Assembly: GCA_026413255.1 (NCBI GenBank)
Contig: JAOCZO010000013.1
Span: 248,001 to 312,000, forward strand
Source of the DNA: Fereydounia khargensis
Lineage: Eukaryota; Basidiomycota; Ustilaginomycetes; Urocystidales; Fereydouniaceae
DNA: 64,000 bases
Direction of reading: 5' to 3'
A program made the position numbers and the translations under genes. The notes beneath the pieces are model-generated. The model was not told where the DNA came from, did no database searches, and was given only the letters and a program-made list of their open reading frames with translations. Positions 56,393 to 64,000 of this stretch are shown here, piece after piece; the stretch's first letter is position 1, and every line of letters begins with the position of its first letter.

Positions 56393-56551
56393 TCTCCGAC
56401 AATCCACACAACATAATGTACTTGTACCTTGACTCTCTAAAGCCAAACCGCAACACAGAAACAGAATTACATGGATTGTTTCGAGCCCGTGATGCGATGT
56501 GAAGTATTGTACAAGATGATGACGATGAAGATACCAATGACGCTAATAAAA

Positions 56552-56866
56552 TCAGATGAGGCGAAACATGTTCTTCTTGGTCTCACGGCCGAGCCCTTCC
56601 TCGTAGGCTCCGTCAACGACAGCTACGCCCGCCTCGCCACCGTCTCGGTCAAGGAGCTTGGCCAGTAGCTCGGCATCGCGCTTGAGCATGGAGTGTTTGA
56701 CCGCTACCGGCGTCTTGTGCATGGAATTGTCCGCGTCCGTGTCCGTACGCTTGTCCCTCCCCTTGTCCAAGACCTTGTTCGTCCCTGTTGCTGGCTTGAG
56801 GGTGGAGCTAGAGTAGAGTCGCCCTGGCCGTGATGCAGCACTCACAAGCCGGCGAGCAGGCAGCAT
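56552..56866 (-). CDS. Small putative mitochondrial protein
   Basis: 104 aa, one exon. The N-terminus MLPARRLVSAASRPGRLYSS is Arg/Ser-rich without acidic residues, as expected for a mitochondrial presequence. The rest is polar (KVLDKGRDKRTDTDADN), followed by KHSMLKRDAELLAKLLDRDG, a helix-like segment. No family was recognised. Evidence is the ATG-initiated frame, the presequence-like start and its position between two genes without other content. It could have further exons. Confidence 0.5.
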   Translation of the reverse strand: MLPARRLVSAASRPGRLYSSSTLKPATGTNKVLDKGRDKRTDTDADNSMHKTPVAVKHSMLKRDAELLAKLLDRDGGEAGVAVVDGAYEEGLGRETKKNMFRLI

Positions 56867-57058
56867 GGTGCTCGTTGCTTGTCAACTTTGGGCTTGATAG
56901 TGGCGTCGGGACGTGGTGATACTGGTGGCTGTAGCGGTGCCCCCTCACCCTGGAAAGAACGATCTAGCGTAGGAAAATGCGCAGCATCGATCTCAGGGAT
57001 TCAGGGTTTTGCATTACAAGTATATATACTCAATGCTAAGGCACCACTGCCAAGAACT

Positions 57059-57174
57059 GGCAATCTGTCCGAGTGGTTAAGGAGTAAGTCTCGAATTTCA
57101 CCTGATTCGATTGCGGTTTTCCGCATGTGAACTTATAGGCTCTGCCTGCACAGGTTCGAGTCCTGTGGTTGTCG
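57059..57174 (+). tRNA. tRNA-Ser (anticodon CGA) with a 34-nt intron
   Basis: The acceptor stem GGCAATC pairs with GGTTGTC with two G-U pairs. The D stem TCC/GGA, anticodon stem TAAGT/ACTTA (57085-57089 and 57131-57135), a long variable arm with an AGGC/GCCT stem, and the T arm ACAGG-TTCGAGT-CCTGT are all present; discriminator G. Anticodon CGA lies at 57092-57094. The intron (57096-57129) starts one base 3' of the anticodon, the standard place. Removing it leaves 82 nt, right for tRNA-Ser. Inside the intron ATTCGA (57105-57110) can pair with the anticodon-loop TCGAAT, and TGCGG-TTTT-CCGCA forms a perfect hairpin (57112-57125). Confidence 0.95.
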
Positions 57175-57753
57175 TCAATTCTTTTTTGTTCTTTTTCCTT
57201 GATAGCTATAAGCACTTTGACCTTTTTTACAGAGGCAGGTTGGGCGAGTAAGATTGCATTTGTTTTTTGCGTGGCACGAGATACCTTGCAAGGTGATTTG
57301 AACATAAAGGCTAGCATTCCTAGGCCATGAGTGTGCGAGCCATTTGAGAGCAGAGGCCGGAACATGACACGGGGTAAATGCTGTACGAGAAGAGGGCAGG
57401 GTTGGGCCGCGCAGCCGACACACGCGATCGACTCTTTCGGACGTGACTTATCAGCGTGAGTAGGGTGAGCAGCGCGTGATCGGAAGGGGGAGGCGCGGGT
57501 CCGAATTTGCACGCAAGCCGAAGACGGGGCGAAATCGCAAATCAGAGAGGAGTTGTTGGTCGCGGAGGGAGAGAGCGAGAGAGAGCGAGAGAGAGCAAGA
57601 GAACAGAGCAAGAACAGCGCAAGAATGGAACGGAGTGCAGTCAGTCACCATCAATCACCTTCTCGCTTCACCCCTCTCTCCCTTCTTCGTCTACACGCTC
57701 TCCACCACACCACCTAGATCTTCCACCCTTTGCCTCGCCTCCCTCTCACAGAG
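57175..57753. other. Upstream region of NDUFA9
   Basis: 579 bp between the tRNA gene and the NDUFA9 start. It has the Pol III terminator, then a GAGCGAGAGA repeat at about 57570-57600 and a CT-rich leader. No further gene is seen. Confidence 0.55.
57182..57187 (+). terminator. RNA polymerase III terminator
   Basis: A run of six T, eight bases after the tRNA 3' end, followed by further T-rich DNA. Confidence 0.8.
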
Positions 57754-58911
57754 ATGCTCTCGCTCGCCGCAGGCTCTTCTGCGGTCGTGCGTGCCGAGGT
57801 GCGTGCCGCCTTTGGTGCTCCCCGCGTCCAGGCCCGCAATCTCCACGACCTCACCATCAAGCGCAAGACGGGCAAGCCCATCATCCGTGCCGGCCCTTAC
57901 GGCGGAGGTCGCTCTGCCGTATCTGGCCATGTTGCCACCGTCTTCGGCTGCACTGGTTTCCTCGGCCGATATCTCGTCAACCGCCTCGCCCAGAAGGGCA
58001 CCCAAGTCATTGTTCCCTACCGCGACGAGGATGAGAAGCGTCACCTCAAGCTCATGGGTGACCTCGGCCAGATTGTTCCCCTCGAGTGGGACCTCAGGAA
58101 CGACCAGCAGATCGAAGAGTGTCTTCGTCACTCGGACGCCGTCTACAACCTCACCGGAAGGCACTACGAGACCAAGAACTTTTCCTTTGCCGATGTTCAT
58201 GTCATTGGTGCCCAGCGCATTGCTCAGATTGCTGAGAACGCTGGTGTCTCTCGTCTGATTCATGTCTCGCACCTCAACGCCGACCCCAACTCGCCCTCCT
58301 CCTTCCTCAGGTCCAAGTTTGAAGGTGAAGAGGCCGTCAAGCGTGCCTTTGAGGGCGCCACCATCGTCCGACCCGGTACCATGTGGGGCCACGAGGACCG
58401 CTTCCTCAACCAGATGGCCATCTACCCCTACGCCTGGAGAGTCAACTACGGACAGACCAAGATGCGACCTGTTCACTCACTCGACGTAGCGCATGCGCTT
58501 GAAAAGATGCTAGACGCCGATGTCACCTCAATGGGTCAGACCTTCTCCCTTGGTGGCCCCAAGGAGTACACCATTGGCGAGCTGCTCCAGATTGTCGAGT
58601 CCATCACATTCACCTCCCTTGCCAAGCCCGGCCTCAACACGCCCAAGTTTGTCGTCAAAGCCGCCGCCAAGATCGCTGACCTTGCCTGGTGGCCTATGCT
58701 CTCCCCAGATGAGGTCACCCGCCGCTACATTGACGACCTTCCGGATGCTGAGGGTACTAAGAGCTGGTCTGACCTCGCCATTGAGCCCGAGACACTCGAG
58801 GACACCGCGATTACTTACCTCAGGAGGTACAGGCCTGCCACACGCTTCGAGGAGCCTGCCAAGGCGGCCACCTCTAGGTGGAAGAAGCCCAAGTACACGG
58901 TTCTCGACTAA
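57754..58911 (+). CDS. NADH:ubiquinone oxidoreductase (complex I) 40-kDa subunit, NDUFA9
   Basis: Single exon, 385 aa from the first ATG (MLSLAAGSSAVVRAEVRAAF), which gives an Arg/Ala-rich mitochondrial presequence. The Rossmann fold opens with VATVFGCTGFLGRYLVNRLA (GCTGFLG at residues 65-71), a short-chain dehydrogenase-like NAD(P)H site. Family blocks include VYNLTGRHYETKNFSFADVH, RLIHVSHLNADPNSPSSFLR and RPGTMWGHEDRFLNQMA. It is an accessory subunit of complex I in the inner mitochondrial membrane (Neurospora nuo-40). It confirms that this fungus has complex I, unlike many yeasts. Confidence 0.95.
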   Translation: MLSLAAGSSAVVRAEVRAAFGAPRVQARNLHDLTIKRKTGKPIIRAGPYGGGRSAVSGHVATVFGCTGFLGRYLVNRLAQKGTQVIVPYRDEDEKRHLKLMGDLGQIVPLEWDLRNDQQIEECLRHSDAVYNLTGRHYETKNFSFADVHVIGAQRIAQIAENAGVSRLIHVSHLNADPNSPSSFLRSKFEGEEAVKRAFEGATIVRPGTMWGHEDRFLNQMAIYPYAWRVNYGQTKMRPVHSLDVAHALEKMLDADVTSMGQTFSLGGPKEYTIGELLQIVESITFTSLAKPGLNTPKFVVKAAAKIADLAWWPMLSPDEVTRRYIDDLPDAEGTKSWSDLAIEPETLEDTAITYLRRYRPATRFEEPAKAATSRWKKPKYTVLD

Positions 58912-59861
58912 GTGTTTTACTTTTTCCTTTCCCTTTATTTCACCTACACATAACCCTGCAACGCAATGACCATTCGGCGATACAAAAGAAGCATACTCGA
59001 GGCGCAAGAGTAGAAGATGCGTGCATGTGTGTGCCTGTGAGAGAGAGAAATGAACGTTTGTGCATGAAATTTAGAGTCACAAATACTCCGTCCTCACAGA
59101 GAGCCAAACAGGTACGACACCTTGAATTCTGAAACAGTTTTCGACCATGTCGGTGGTTTCGGGGTTGTTCTCGCACTCGTTGAGGGAATATTGTACAGGC
59201 CACTGCGCCTCTCACACTGTTGATGTAACCGGAAGGGTCCACGGACCATGTACGCGTGCGTGACCGGTGCGGTTGATATTGTTCCTTCACCAATTCGCGA
59301 ACCATTTTTTTTCCCATTTTGGGTACTGTGGCTGATGCTGTCCATACAACGTGGGATGCGGGGTCTTGTTCTTGGCATGCACGGGTTTTCGGTGGTGGTA
59401 GTAGTAAGTGGCCCTTCGCCCTAACTGTCAAAGGTTGTACTGTACAGTAGTGTACTGCCATTCGGCGCCTGTGTCCGTCGGTTGGAAAAAGCTGGTCGCC
59501 ACCGGTCCTGTCTCAGCGGGTAACTTCGTCTGCCAAGACCTAGAATCATGCACACACTTGTGCTTTTGCGAAAGACCGCCGTACATGACAGCGAGGGTCC
59601 TCGAATTCCCACTCGACTTTTTTCAATCGAACGGATATCGTTCGCCCGCAACCTGCGGTCTTGGCTGCGAGAAAAAGAATCCCCTGACAGTCGACCTGTG
59701 GCCGCGACGAGGACTGGGACAAGCTCGGTGCACCACCGTAAGCGAGCGAGAACAGAGCGTGCTCTACCGTTGCGTATAAAATGGGACAGCAGCAAGCTCG
59801 GAAGTGTCGCCACCCATCAACTCCCAAAAACCCTCCTTCACCTGGTGTATCTCACAACAAA
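58912..59861. other. Promoter region of the Pra1-like gene
   Basis: 950 bp. It contains TGTACTGTACAGTAGTGTACTG at about 59436-59457 and the TATA box at 59775-59781. Frames here look non-coding. Confidence 0.55.
59775..59781 (+). promoter_or_regulatory. TATA box of the Pra1-like gene
   Basis: TATAAAA in the context GCGTATAAAATGGG, 81 bp upstream of the start codon at 59862. The ATG overlapping this element (59781) is therefore unlikely to be the translation start. Confidence 0.7.
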
Positions 59862-60900
59862 ATGGTCAGCTCGTCGCTTCTGCTCGCCTCACTCGCCGCT
59901 CTCGGCGCTGCCTCTGCCGCACCCACGACGACGCTGTCGTCTGACCTGCTTACCAACCAGCTAGGCCTCACTCGTCGCGCACCTTCAGATGGTGTTGTGA
60001 CTGACATCCCCATCCACGAGAGCTGCAATGGCACGCAGCGTGCTCAGATCCAGAAGGGATTCGACGACATGAAGACTCTCGCCCAGGTTTCCCTCGACCG
60101 CCTGTTTGCGCACGGCCCCACGGACGAGTTCTTCGTCAAGTACTTTGGTGAGGGCGCTGACCCTGCCCCCGTGGTGGGTTACCTCGAGGAGGTGCTCTAC
60201 TCGGACAAGAGCGAGACCCTTTTCCGCTGCGACGACCCTGACGCCAACTGCAAGAACCTCCCCGACTGGGCTGGTCACTGGCGTGGTAACAATGCTACCC
60301 AGGAGACGGTCATCTGCGAGCGTTCCTACCACACTCGTCGCCCTCTGGAGCAGGTCTGCGGCCTGGGATTCCAGCTTGCCCGCGACAACCCCTCGCTCTA
60401 CTGGGGTTCTGATTTCCTCCACCGTGTGGTAAGTAGAAGATTTCTTCGCCTTGTTCTGTATTTTTACAAATCACACTAACCTCCTACTACATTCTTTTGT
60501 GCAGTTCCACGTCCCCGCCGTTGTGCACGAGAAGATCCACCACATCTCGGACGGCTACAACGGCGCGCTCGAGCTGGCTCGCACCAATGTGAATGGCAGT
60601 GTGAGCAACCAGCACTCGATCCAGTACTATACGCTGGACGTGTACTCGCGCACGGTGATCGAGGAGGGATGCGTCGGCACCCCGCTCACCCCTGAGGAGG
60701 AGGCCGCTGCGGAGGCTGCTTCGCACGGTGGCTCTTCTTCGTCCTCATCCAGCGCTGCTCCTGCCGCTACTGCGACCGACGCTGCTTCTGCTTCTGCTTC
60801 GGCTGCTCCCGCTACTGAGCCCACTGCCAGCGCCGCTCCGGCCGCTGACGCTGATTGCCACACGCACGCTGATGGAAGTGTTCACTGCGGTGCTCACTAG
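59862..60900 (+). CDS. Pra1/Asp f 2-like zincophore (HRXXH peptidase-like family)
   Basis: Two exons, 59862-60428 and 60505-60900, giving 320 aa. The signal peptide is about residues 1-20 (MVSSSLLLASLAALGAASAA). The HRXXH motif HRVFH (residues 187-191) is split by the intron and followed by VPAVVHEKIHHISDGYNGAL, the metalloprotease-like core of Pra1/Asp f 2. These secreted proteins capture zinc for uptake by a ZIP transporter. After an Ala/Ser-rich linker the C-terminus is CHTHADGSVHCGAH (307-320), the metal-binding tail typical of zincophores. The 59862 start is chosen because it gives the signal peptide and lies after a TATA box. In many fungi PRA1 is divergent from a zinc transporter gene; here the neighbours are NDUFA9 and THG1. 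Confidence 0.93.
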
Positions 60901-61106
60901 GCACCCTAAGCATCGCCATTCCCCAAAACGTTGTTACGCCTTGACGTGCTTTCCTCGTGGGCTCGCCTTGTTCGGCCCGCTCGGATCCTTTTTCGTTTCA
61001 TGCATTTGATGGATTTGTCTTTTTGATTGTTTGGCTAGATGGGAAGATACAGTTGTATGATGGATGCGGATGATGGGAATTACGAATGGAAATTACTTTT
61101 TTGACA

Positions 61107-62102
61107 TTAATCGGAAAAGGCATATGCGCCGAGGCCGGCCGTGTCGAGTCTGGACGGATGGAGCCATGGTTTTGTGGTGGGTTCAAGAGACTGTTCAGGC
61201 TGATTTTCATGCTGTTCGATCAAAGTAGCGGGTTGCTGCTGCCAGAAGGGATCGGAAATAATGTCGCAGTGGAGTGTGCGGAGTTGCATGCTGATGGCAG
61301 ACTGCTGTCTCTTGGCGGCCTTGGCTTCACGCTTGCGCTGGATGCGTGCTAGTGTGTTTGTATCCAAGTTTGTATCCTTGTCATTGTCCTTATCCTTGTC
61401 TTTGTCGTTACATGACGTTATTGGTGGTGCTGATATTGTTGAGGGAGAGGGGGACCGAGTCCATACTAGAGTGGTGCCCTTGCGGTACATGGCTTCGAGT
61501 CGGTCATAGTTGATGTTAAATTGTTGGAAAAGGATGTCGTGCTTCTGTGCGGATACGGTGCCGGATAATGTTTGTGTGGCTTGCTGCTCTGACTGTCCGC
61601 CATGCACAAGAGCCCAAAAGGAGGTGTTGTAGAGGTTGTTGATATGGGTATCGGCCTGTCGCCAGGCAAAGTAGTCACGCACAACGTGTTGGTTGGGGTA
61701 CTGGACCAGTCGTCCATCAAAGGAGGGGGGGTGCAAGAGGGGCGTATTGGGGAAGAAGGCAGGCCAGTGGAAGACGTATGCGGCGGTGAAGAGGGAGGTG
61801 ATGTGGGTGGTGATCTTGGAGATGCGGCGGTTGTAGAGGGCGGTGTTGCGCTTGAGCAAGAAGCTGTACTCGTCAGACTCTCCGAATGCCAAGGTGGCGT
61901 GGCCCTTGAGTTGGGTCATGACATGGCGTGCAGCTGCGTTCATGAGCTCGAGTGCGGCTGGGTCGTTGGGCTTGGCAAAGTGGTGTGCAGCGGAGAACTT
62001 GTGGAAGCCCTTGCCGTCGATGCGGACGACGAGGTAGACCTCTGGTAGAGCAGCATCGGGGAGCTCGAAATTGCGCACGTAAGCGTACTTTGTACCAGCC
62101 AT
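61107..62102 (-). CDS. THG1: tRNA-His guanylyltransferase THG1
   Basis: Single exon, 331 aa from MAGTKYAYVRNFE, the start that matches the conserved family N-terminus. An in-frame ATG further upstream (62312) would add 70 non-conserved residues. Thg1 adds the essential G at position -1 of tRNA-His by reverse (3'-5') polymerisation. Catalytic motifs: YLVVRIDGKGFHKFS (metal-binding Asp), ATLAFGESDEYSFLLKR (second carboxylates), and the signature HINNLYNTSFWALV. A low-complexity Asp/Lys insertion (NDKDKDKDNDKDTN) lies near the C-terminal third, and the C-terminus is longer than in yeast (237 aa). Divergent from the MFS gene. Confidence 0.94.
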   Translation of the reverse strand: MAGTKYAYVRNFELPDAALPEVYLVVRIDGKGFHKFSAAHHFAKPNDPAALELMNAAARHVMTQLKGHATLAFGESDEYSFLLKRNTALYNRRISKITTHITSLFTAAYVFHWPAFFPNTPLLHPPSFDGRLVQYPNQHVVRDYFAWRQADTHINNLYNTSFWALVHGGQSEQQATQTLSGTVSAQKHDILFQQFNINYDRLEAMYRKGTTLVWTRSPSPSTISAPPITSCNDKDKDKDNDKDTNLDTNTLARIQRKREAKAAKRQQSAISMQLRTLHCDIISDPFWQQQPATLIEQHENQPEQSLEPTTKPWLHPSRLDTAGLGAYAFSD

Positions 62103-62664
62103 GGTGGTGGTGGTGGTGATGGTGGTGATGGTGGTGACGGTGACAGGTCGAGAGGAAGAAGAAAGCCAACCACACGAAAAAAAGGGTCCTTCTCGTTGTC
62201 CTCCCCCGGTCTTGCATTTTGCATTTCCCATTTTTTGTCGCCCTTTTTGACAGCGCGTTGGGAGTCGGGACTCGGCAGTCGGGCGAGAAGGATGGATGGA
62301 TTGATTCACCACCGAGGCTCAGTCCAAGTCGAGTGTTTGCATGAATGCGATACAAATGTTCAACTCGAGTCGTGCACATTCCATCCGCATTAAAGGCGAC
62401 GAGATTGTGGGAAAAAGGCGGCTGACACTCACCCGAACCAGCTTGGTATGATCGTACACTTGCACAGCTACAGTATAAATTACAGTAACGACAGCATTCA
62501 TGCGTCGGTACACGTCAACTCGGCATCGTCTGATGGATCATGCCAAACCAGCATTGCACCATATGACTCGACACGATCTAAATGTGTCACTTGATTCCAA
62601 TGCCATACTAGGCCATCCATCCATCCCTCCATCCCACCATCATCACTGTTCCAAGTAGCCCGCC
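62103..62664. other. Divergent promoter of THG1 and the MFS gene
   Basis: 562 bp. It has (GGT)n/GATGGTGGT repeats in the THG1 leader (about 62101-62140), CTACAGTATAAATTACAGTAACG at about 62469-62491, which contains a TATAAA core, and CCATCCAT repeats at about 62612-62636. Confidence 0.55.
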
Positions 62665-64000
62665 ATGGTGGTGACTACCTCGGACAACCCCAACGACACC
62701 AATGAGCGCACTCCCTTGCTCCACAATGCGCAAGCCGACATTGATACAGCTAGCGAGTATGATGAGCATCGCAAACACCCCATGTCGGCCCGGCAGCGCT
62801 TTCGTGCCCAGGCAGTCTGCTACGTGTTGGGCGCGCTCATCTACTTTGCCCACTACGCCTCCATTTCGTCCCTGTTCGATATGGTGCGCGCACTCGCCTG
62901 CAGTGAGGCCTATGCCACCTCCGCCTCTTGGTCTCCTGAGCTCTGCAAGCTACCCGCCGTCGAAAAGCGCACTTCGGCCATGGTGACCTCCATCATCGCC
63001 AGTAACAGTCTCAGCAGCTCAGTCTTTGTCCTCGTCTTTGCCTCGCGAGTCCTCTCGCGTCTTGGTCGACGGCCCACCTTTATTCTCTCGCTCTTTTCCA
63101 TTCTCTTCTTTCACCTGGCCAAGTGGCTCGTCCCTGTCCTCTTTGCCCACCGTCCCACTCTCTGCCTCAACCTCACCATCCTTATTTTCCTGCTCTCTGG
63201 CCTGGTTGGTAGCCCCGACTCGCTCAGCACCCTTGTCGGCCAAGCTGTCGTCCTCGATGCCTCGCTTCCTTCTCACAAGACAGTCGTCCTCTCCCGCCTA
63301 ACAGCATGCAATTACATTGGCATGGCACTCTCCTTTGTCCTTCTCCGTATCATCCCACAGCCGCCTCTCCCAGCCAATGATTTCGACCGCTTCCCCCTCT
63401 TCCTCTCTGTTGTGATAGCCTCCATCGCCCTCCTGGTCGGTGTTGCTTTCCTCCCCGAGACGGTACATGCGCGTCCCATCACTGAGGATCAAGAGCAACC
63501 AGCGCAACCAGCGCAACCAGCGCAACCAGCGCAAGCGACCACCATGCTAGGGCGTCTGCGCTCGTCCCTGTCGGCCTTTGCTATTCTCCGGCCGACTCGC
63601 AGCGAGACGACGGGTCAACGTGACTGGAGGTTGGCGCGGCTCATGGCCGTCCTTATTCTAGGCTTGCAGATTGGTCTGAGCACCAATACACTAGTGATCT
63701 ACCTCCAGAGCCGAATGGACTTTCGTGTTCGGCAGCTGAATGCCGTCCTTGGTGGGATTGGAACACTGCGCGGAATCTTTTTGTTTGGTCTTGTCCCCTA
63801 CCTCGTCCTTCACGTGCGGCGATTTTATGCCATCAAGGGCCAGGGCCAGGACCAGGGCCAGGCTGAATCAGCCTCAGAGCAAGACGAGGTTGAACAAGAC
63901 GAGGAGCAAGAGGACGAGACGACGGAGGGCGGCACCCCAAAGCAGCGCGAGTCTGCACACGTCAAGACGGACAAGGCAATCGCATGCACCTCTCTCGTTC
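62665..64000 (+). CDS. MFS transporter (partial, runs off the window)
   Basis: Open from the ATG at 62665 to the last base of the window: 445 codons without a stop, C-terminus missing. The cytosolic N-terminus has NERTPLLHN, common in fungal MFS proteins. Several hydrophobic segments follow: AVCYVLGALIYFAHYASISS, NSLSSSVFVLVFASRVLSRL, FILSLFSILFFHLAKWLVPV, LTILIFLLSGLVG, GMALSFVLLRI, and FLSVVIASIALLVGVAFLPE. Between the second and third, SRVLSRLGRRPTF is the MFS motif A region with Ser in place of the usual Asp. A 9-bp tandem repeat (about 63497-63533) encodes QPAQPAQPAQPAQ in the central loop. Two further membrane segments follow, then an acidic loop (EQDEVEQDEEQEDETTEGG). Substrate unknown; it recalls fungal MFS proteins related to tetracycline-resistance or vacuolar transporters. 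Confidence 0.85.
   Translation, partial: MVVTTSDNPNDTNERTPLLHNAQADIDTASEYDEHRKHPMSARQRFRAQAVCYVLGALIYFAHYASISSLFDMVRALACSEAYATSASWSPELCKLPAVEKRTSAMVTSIIASNSLSSSVFVLVFASRVLSRLGRRPTFILSLFSILFFHLAKWLVPVLFAHRPTLCLNLTILIFLLSGLVGSPDSLSTLVGQAVVLDASLPSHKTVVLSRLTACNYIGMALSFVLLRIIPQPPLPANDFDRFPLFLSVVIASIALLVGVAFLPETVHARPITEDQEQPAQPAQPAQPAQATTMLGRLRSSLSAFAILRPTRSETTGQRDWRLARLMAVLILGLQIGLSTNTLVIYLQSRMDFRVRQLNAVLGGIGTLRGIFLFGLVPYLVLHVRRFYAIKGQGQDQGQAESASEQDEVEQDEEQEDETTEGGTPKQRESAHVKTDKAIACTSLV
63497..63533 (+). repeat. 9-bp coding tandem repeat in the MFS gene
   Basis: Four copies of CAACCAGCG in frame, adding a Gln-Pro-Ala repeat to the loop between the two halves of the transporter. Confidence 0.85.

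Noticed and set aside
62103-62312. N-terminal extension of THG1 from the upstream ATG at 62312
   Set aside because: The added residues are low-complexity and the conserved family start is the ATG at 62102.

Overview
The window is nuclear DNA of a fungus, most likely a basidiomycete and perhaps Ustilaginomycotina (class-level placement is inference only). The reasons are GC-rich coding sequence, many short introns (about 60-110 nt with GT(A/G)AG donors), long serine/proline-rich proteins, a fungal uracil-catabolism gene (URC1), an Rds1-type ferritin-like protein, a Pra1/Asp f 2-type zincophore and an intron-bearing nuclear tRNA-Ser. About 25 protein genes and one tRNA gene can be supported. 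Exon structures were worked out by hand from splice sites and reading-frame continuity.

Left part (0-23 kb): eIF3e (minus); an unknown Ser/Pro-rich protein (plus); a short unknown protein (minus); a Kre9/Knh1-like GPI-anchored wall protein (plus); a long protein with a PH-like region (minus); an unknown 1035-residue protein carrying a thrice-repeated basic motif (plus); and URC1 (minus). Two long gene-free stretches (5.2-9.2 and 13.4-17.0 kb) hold simple repeats and many copies of a pentanucleotide ACTGT/ACAGT motif.

Middle (23-45 kb): ARF1 GTPase (minus, six exons, exactly 181 aa); an unknown SP/TP-rich protein (plus); DBF4 (plus), convergent with a Borealin-like chromosomal passenger subunit (minus); a 2.6 kb gap with an AT-rich, CpG-poor island; a mitochondrial K+/H+ exchange-related protein (plus); a DUF952 protein (minus); and the 15-exon SKI2 RNA helicase (plus).

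Right part (45-64 kb): an unknown Ser-rich protein (minus); an Rds1-like ferritin-family secreted protein (minus); a small coiled-coil protein (minus); a GRAMD4-like membrane protein (plus); a tartrate/D-malate dehydrogenase (minus); mitochondrial ribosomal protein uL13m (plus); a small putative mitochondrial protein (minus); tRNA-Ser(CGA) with a 34-nt intron; complex I subunit NDUFA9 (plus); a Pra1-like zincophore (plus); THG1 (minus); and an MFS transporter cut off by the window end (plus).

The genes do not form one pathway. Most are housekeeping: translation (eIF3e, uL13m, tRNA-Ser, THG1), RNA decay (SKI2), cell division (DBF4, Borealin), mitochondria (NDUFA9, KHE-related, uL13m) and secretion (ARF1). 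No intact mobile element, CRISPR array or secondary-metabolite cluster was seen. The most unusual signals are the intergenic ACTGT/ACAGT hairpin family, the AT-rich island, the repeated-motif protein and lineage-looking extensions such as the RGG/poly-Ala tail of eIF3e.
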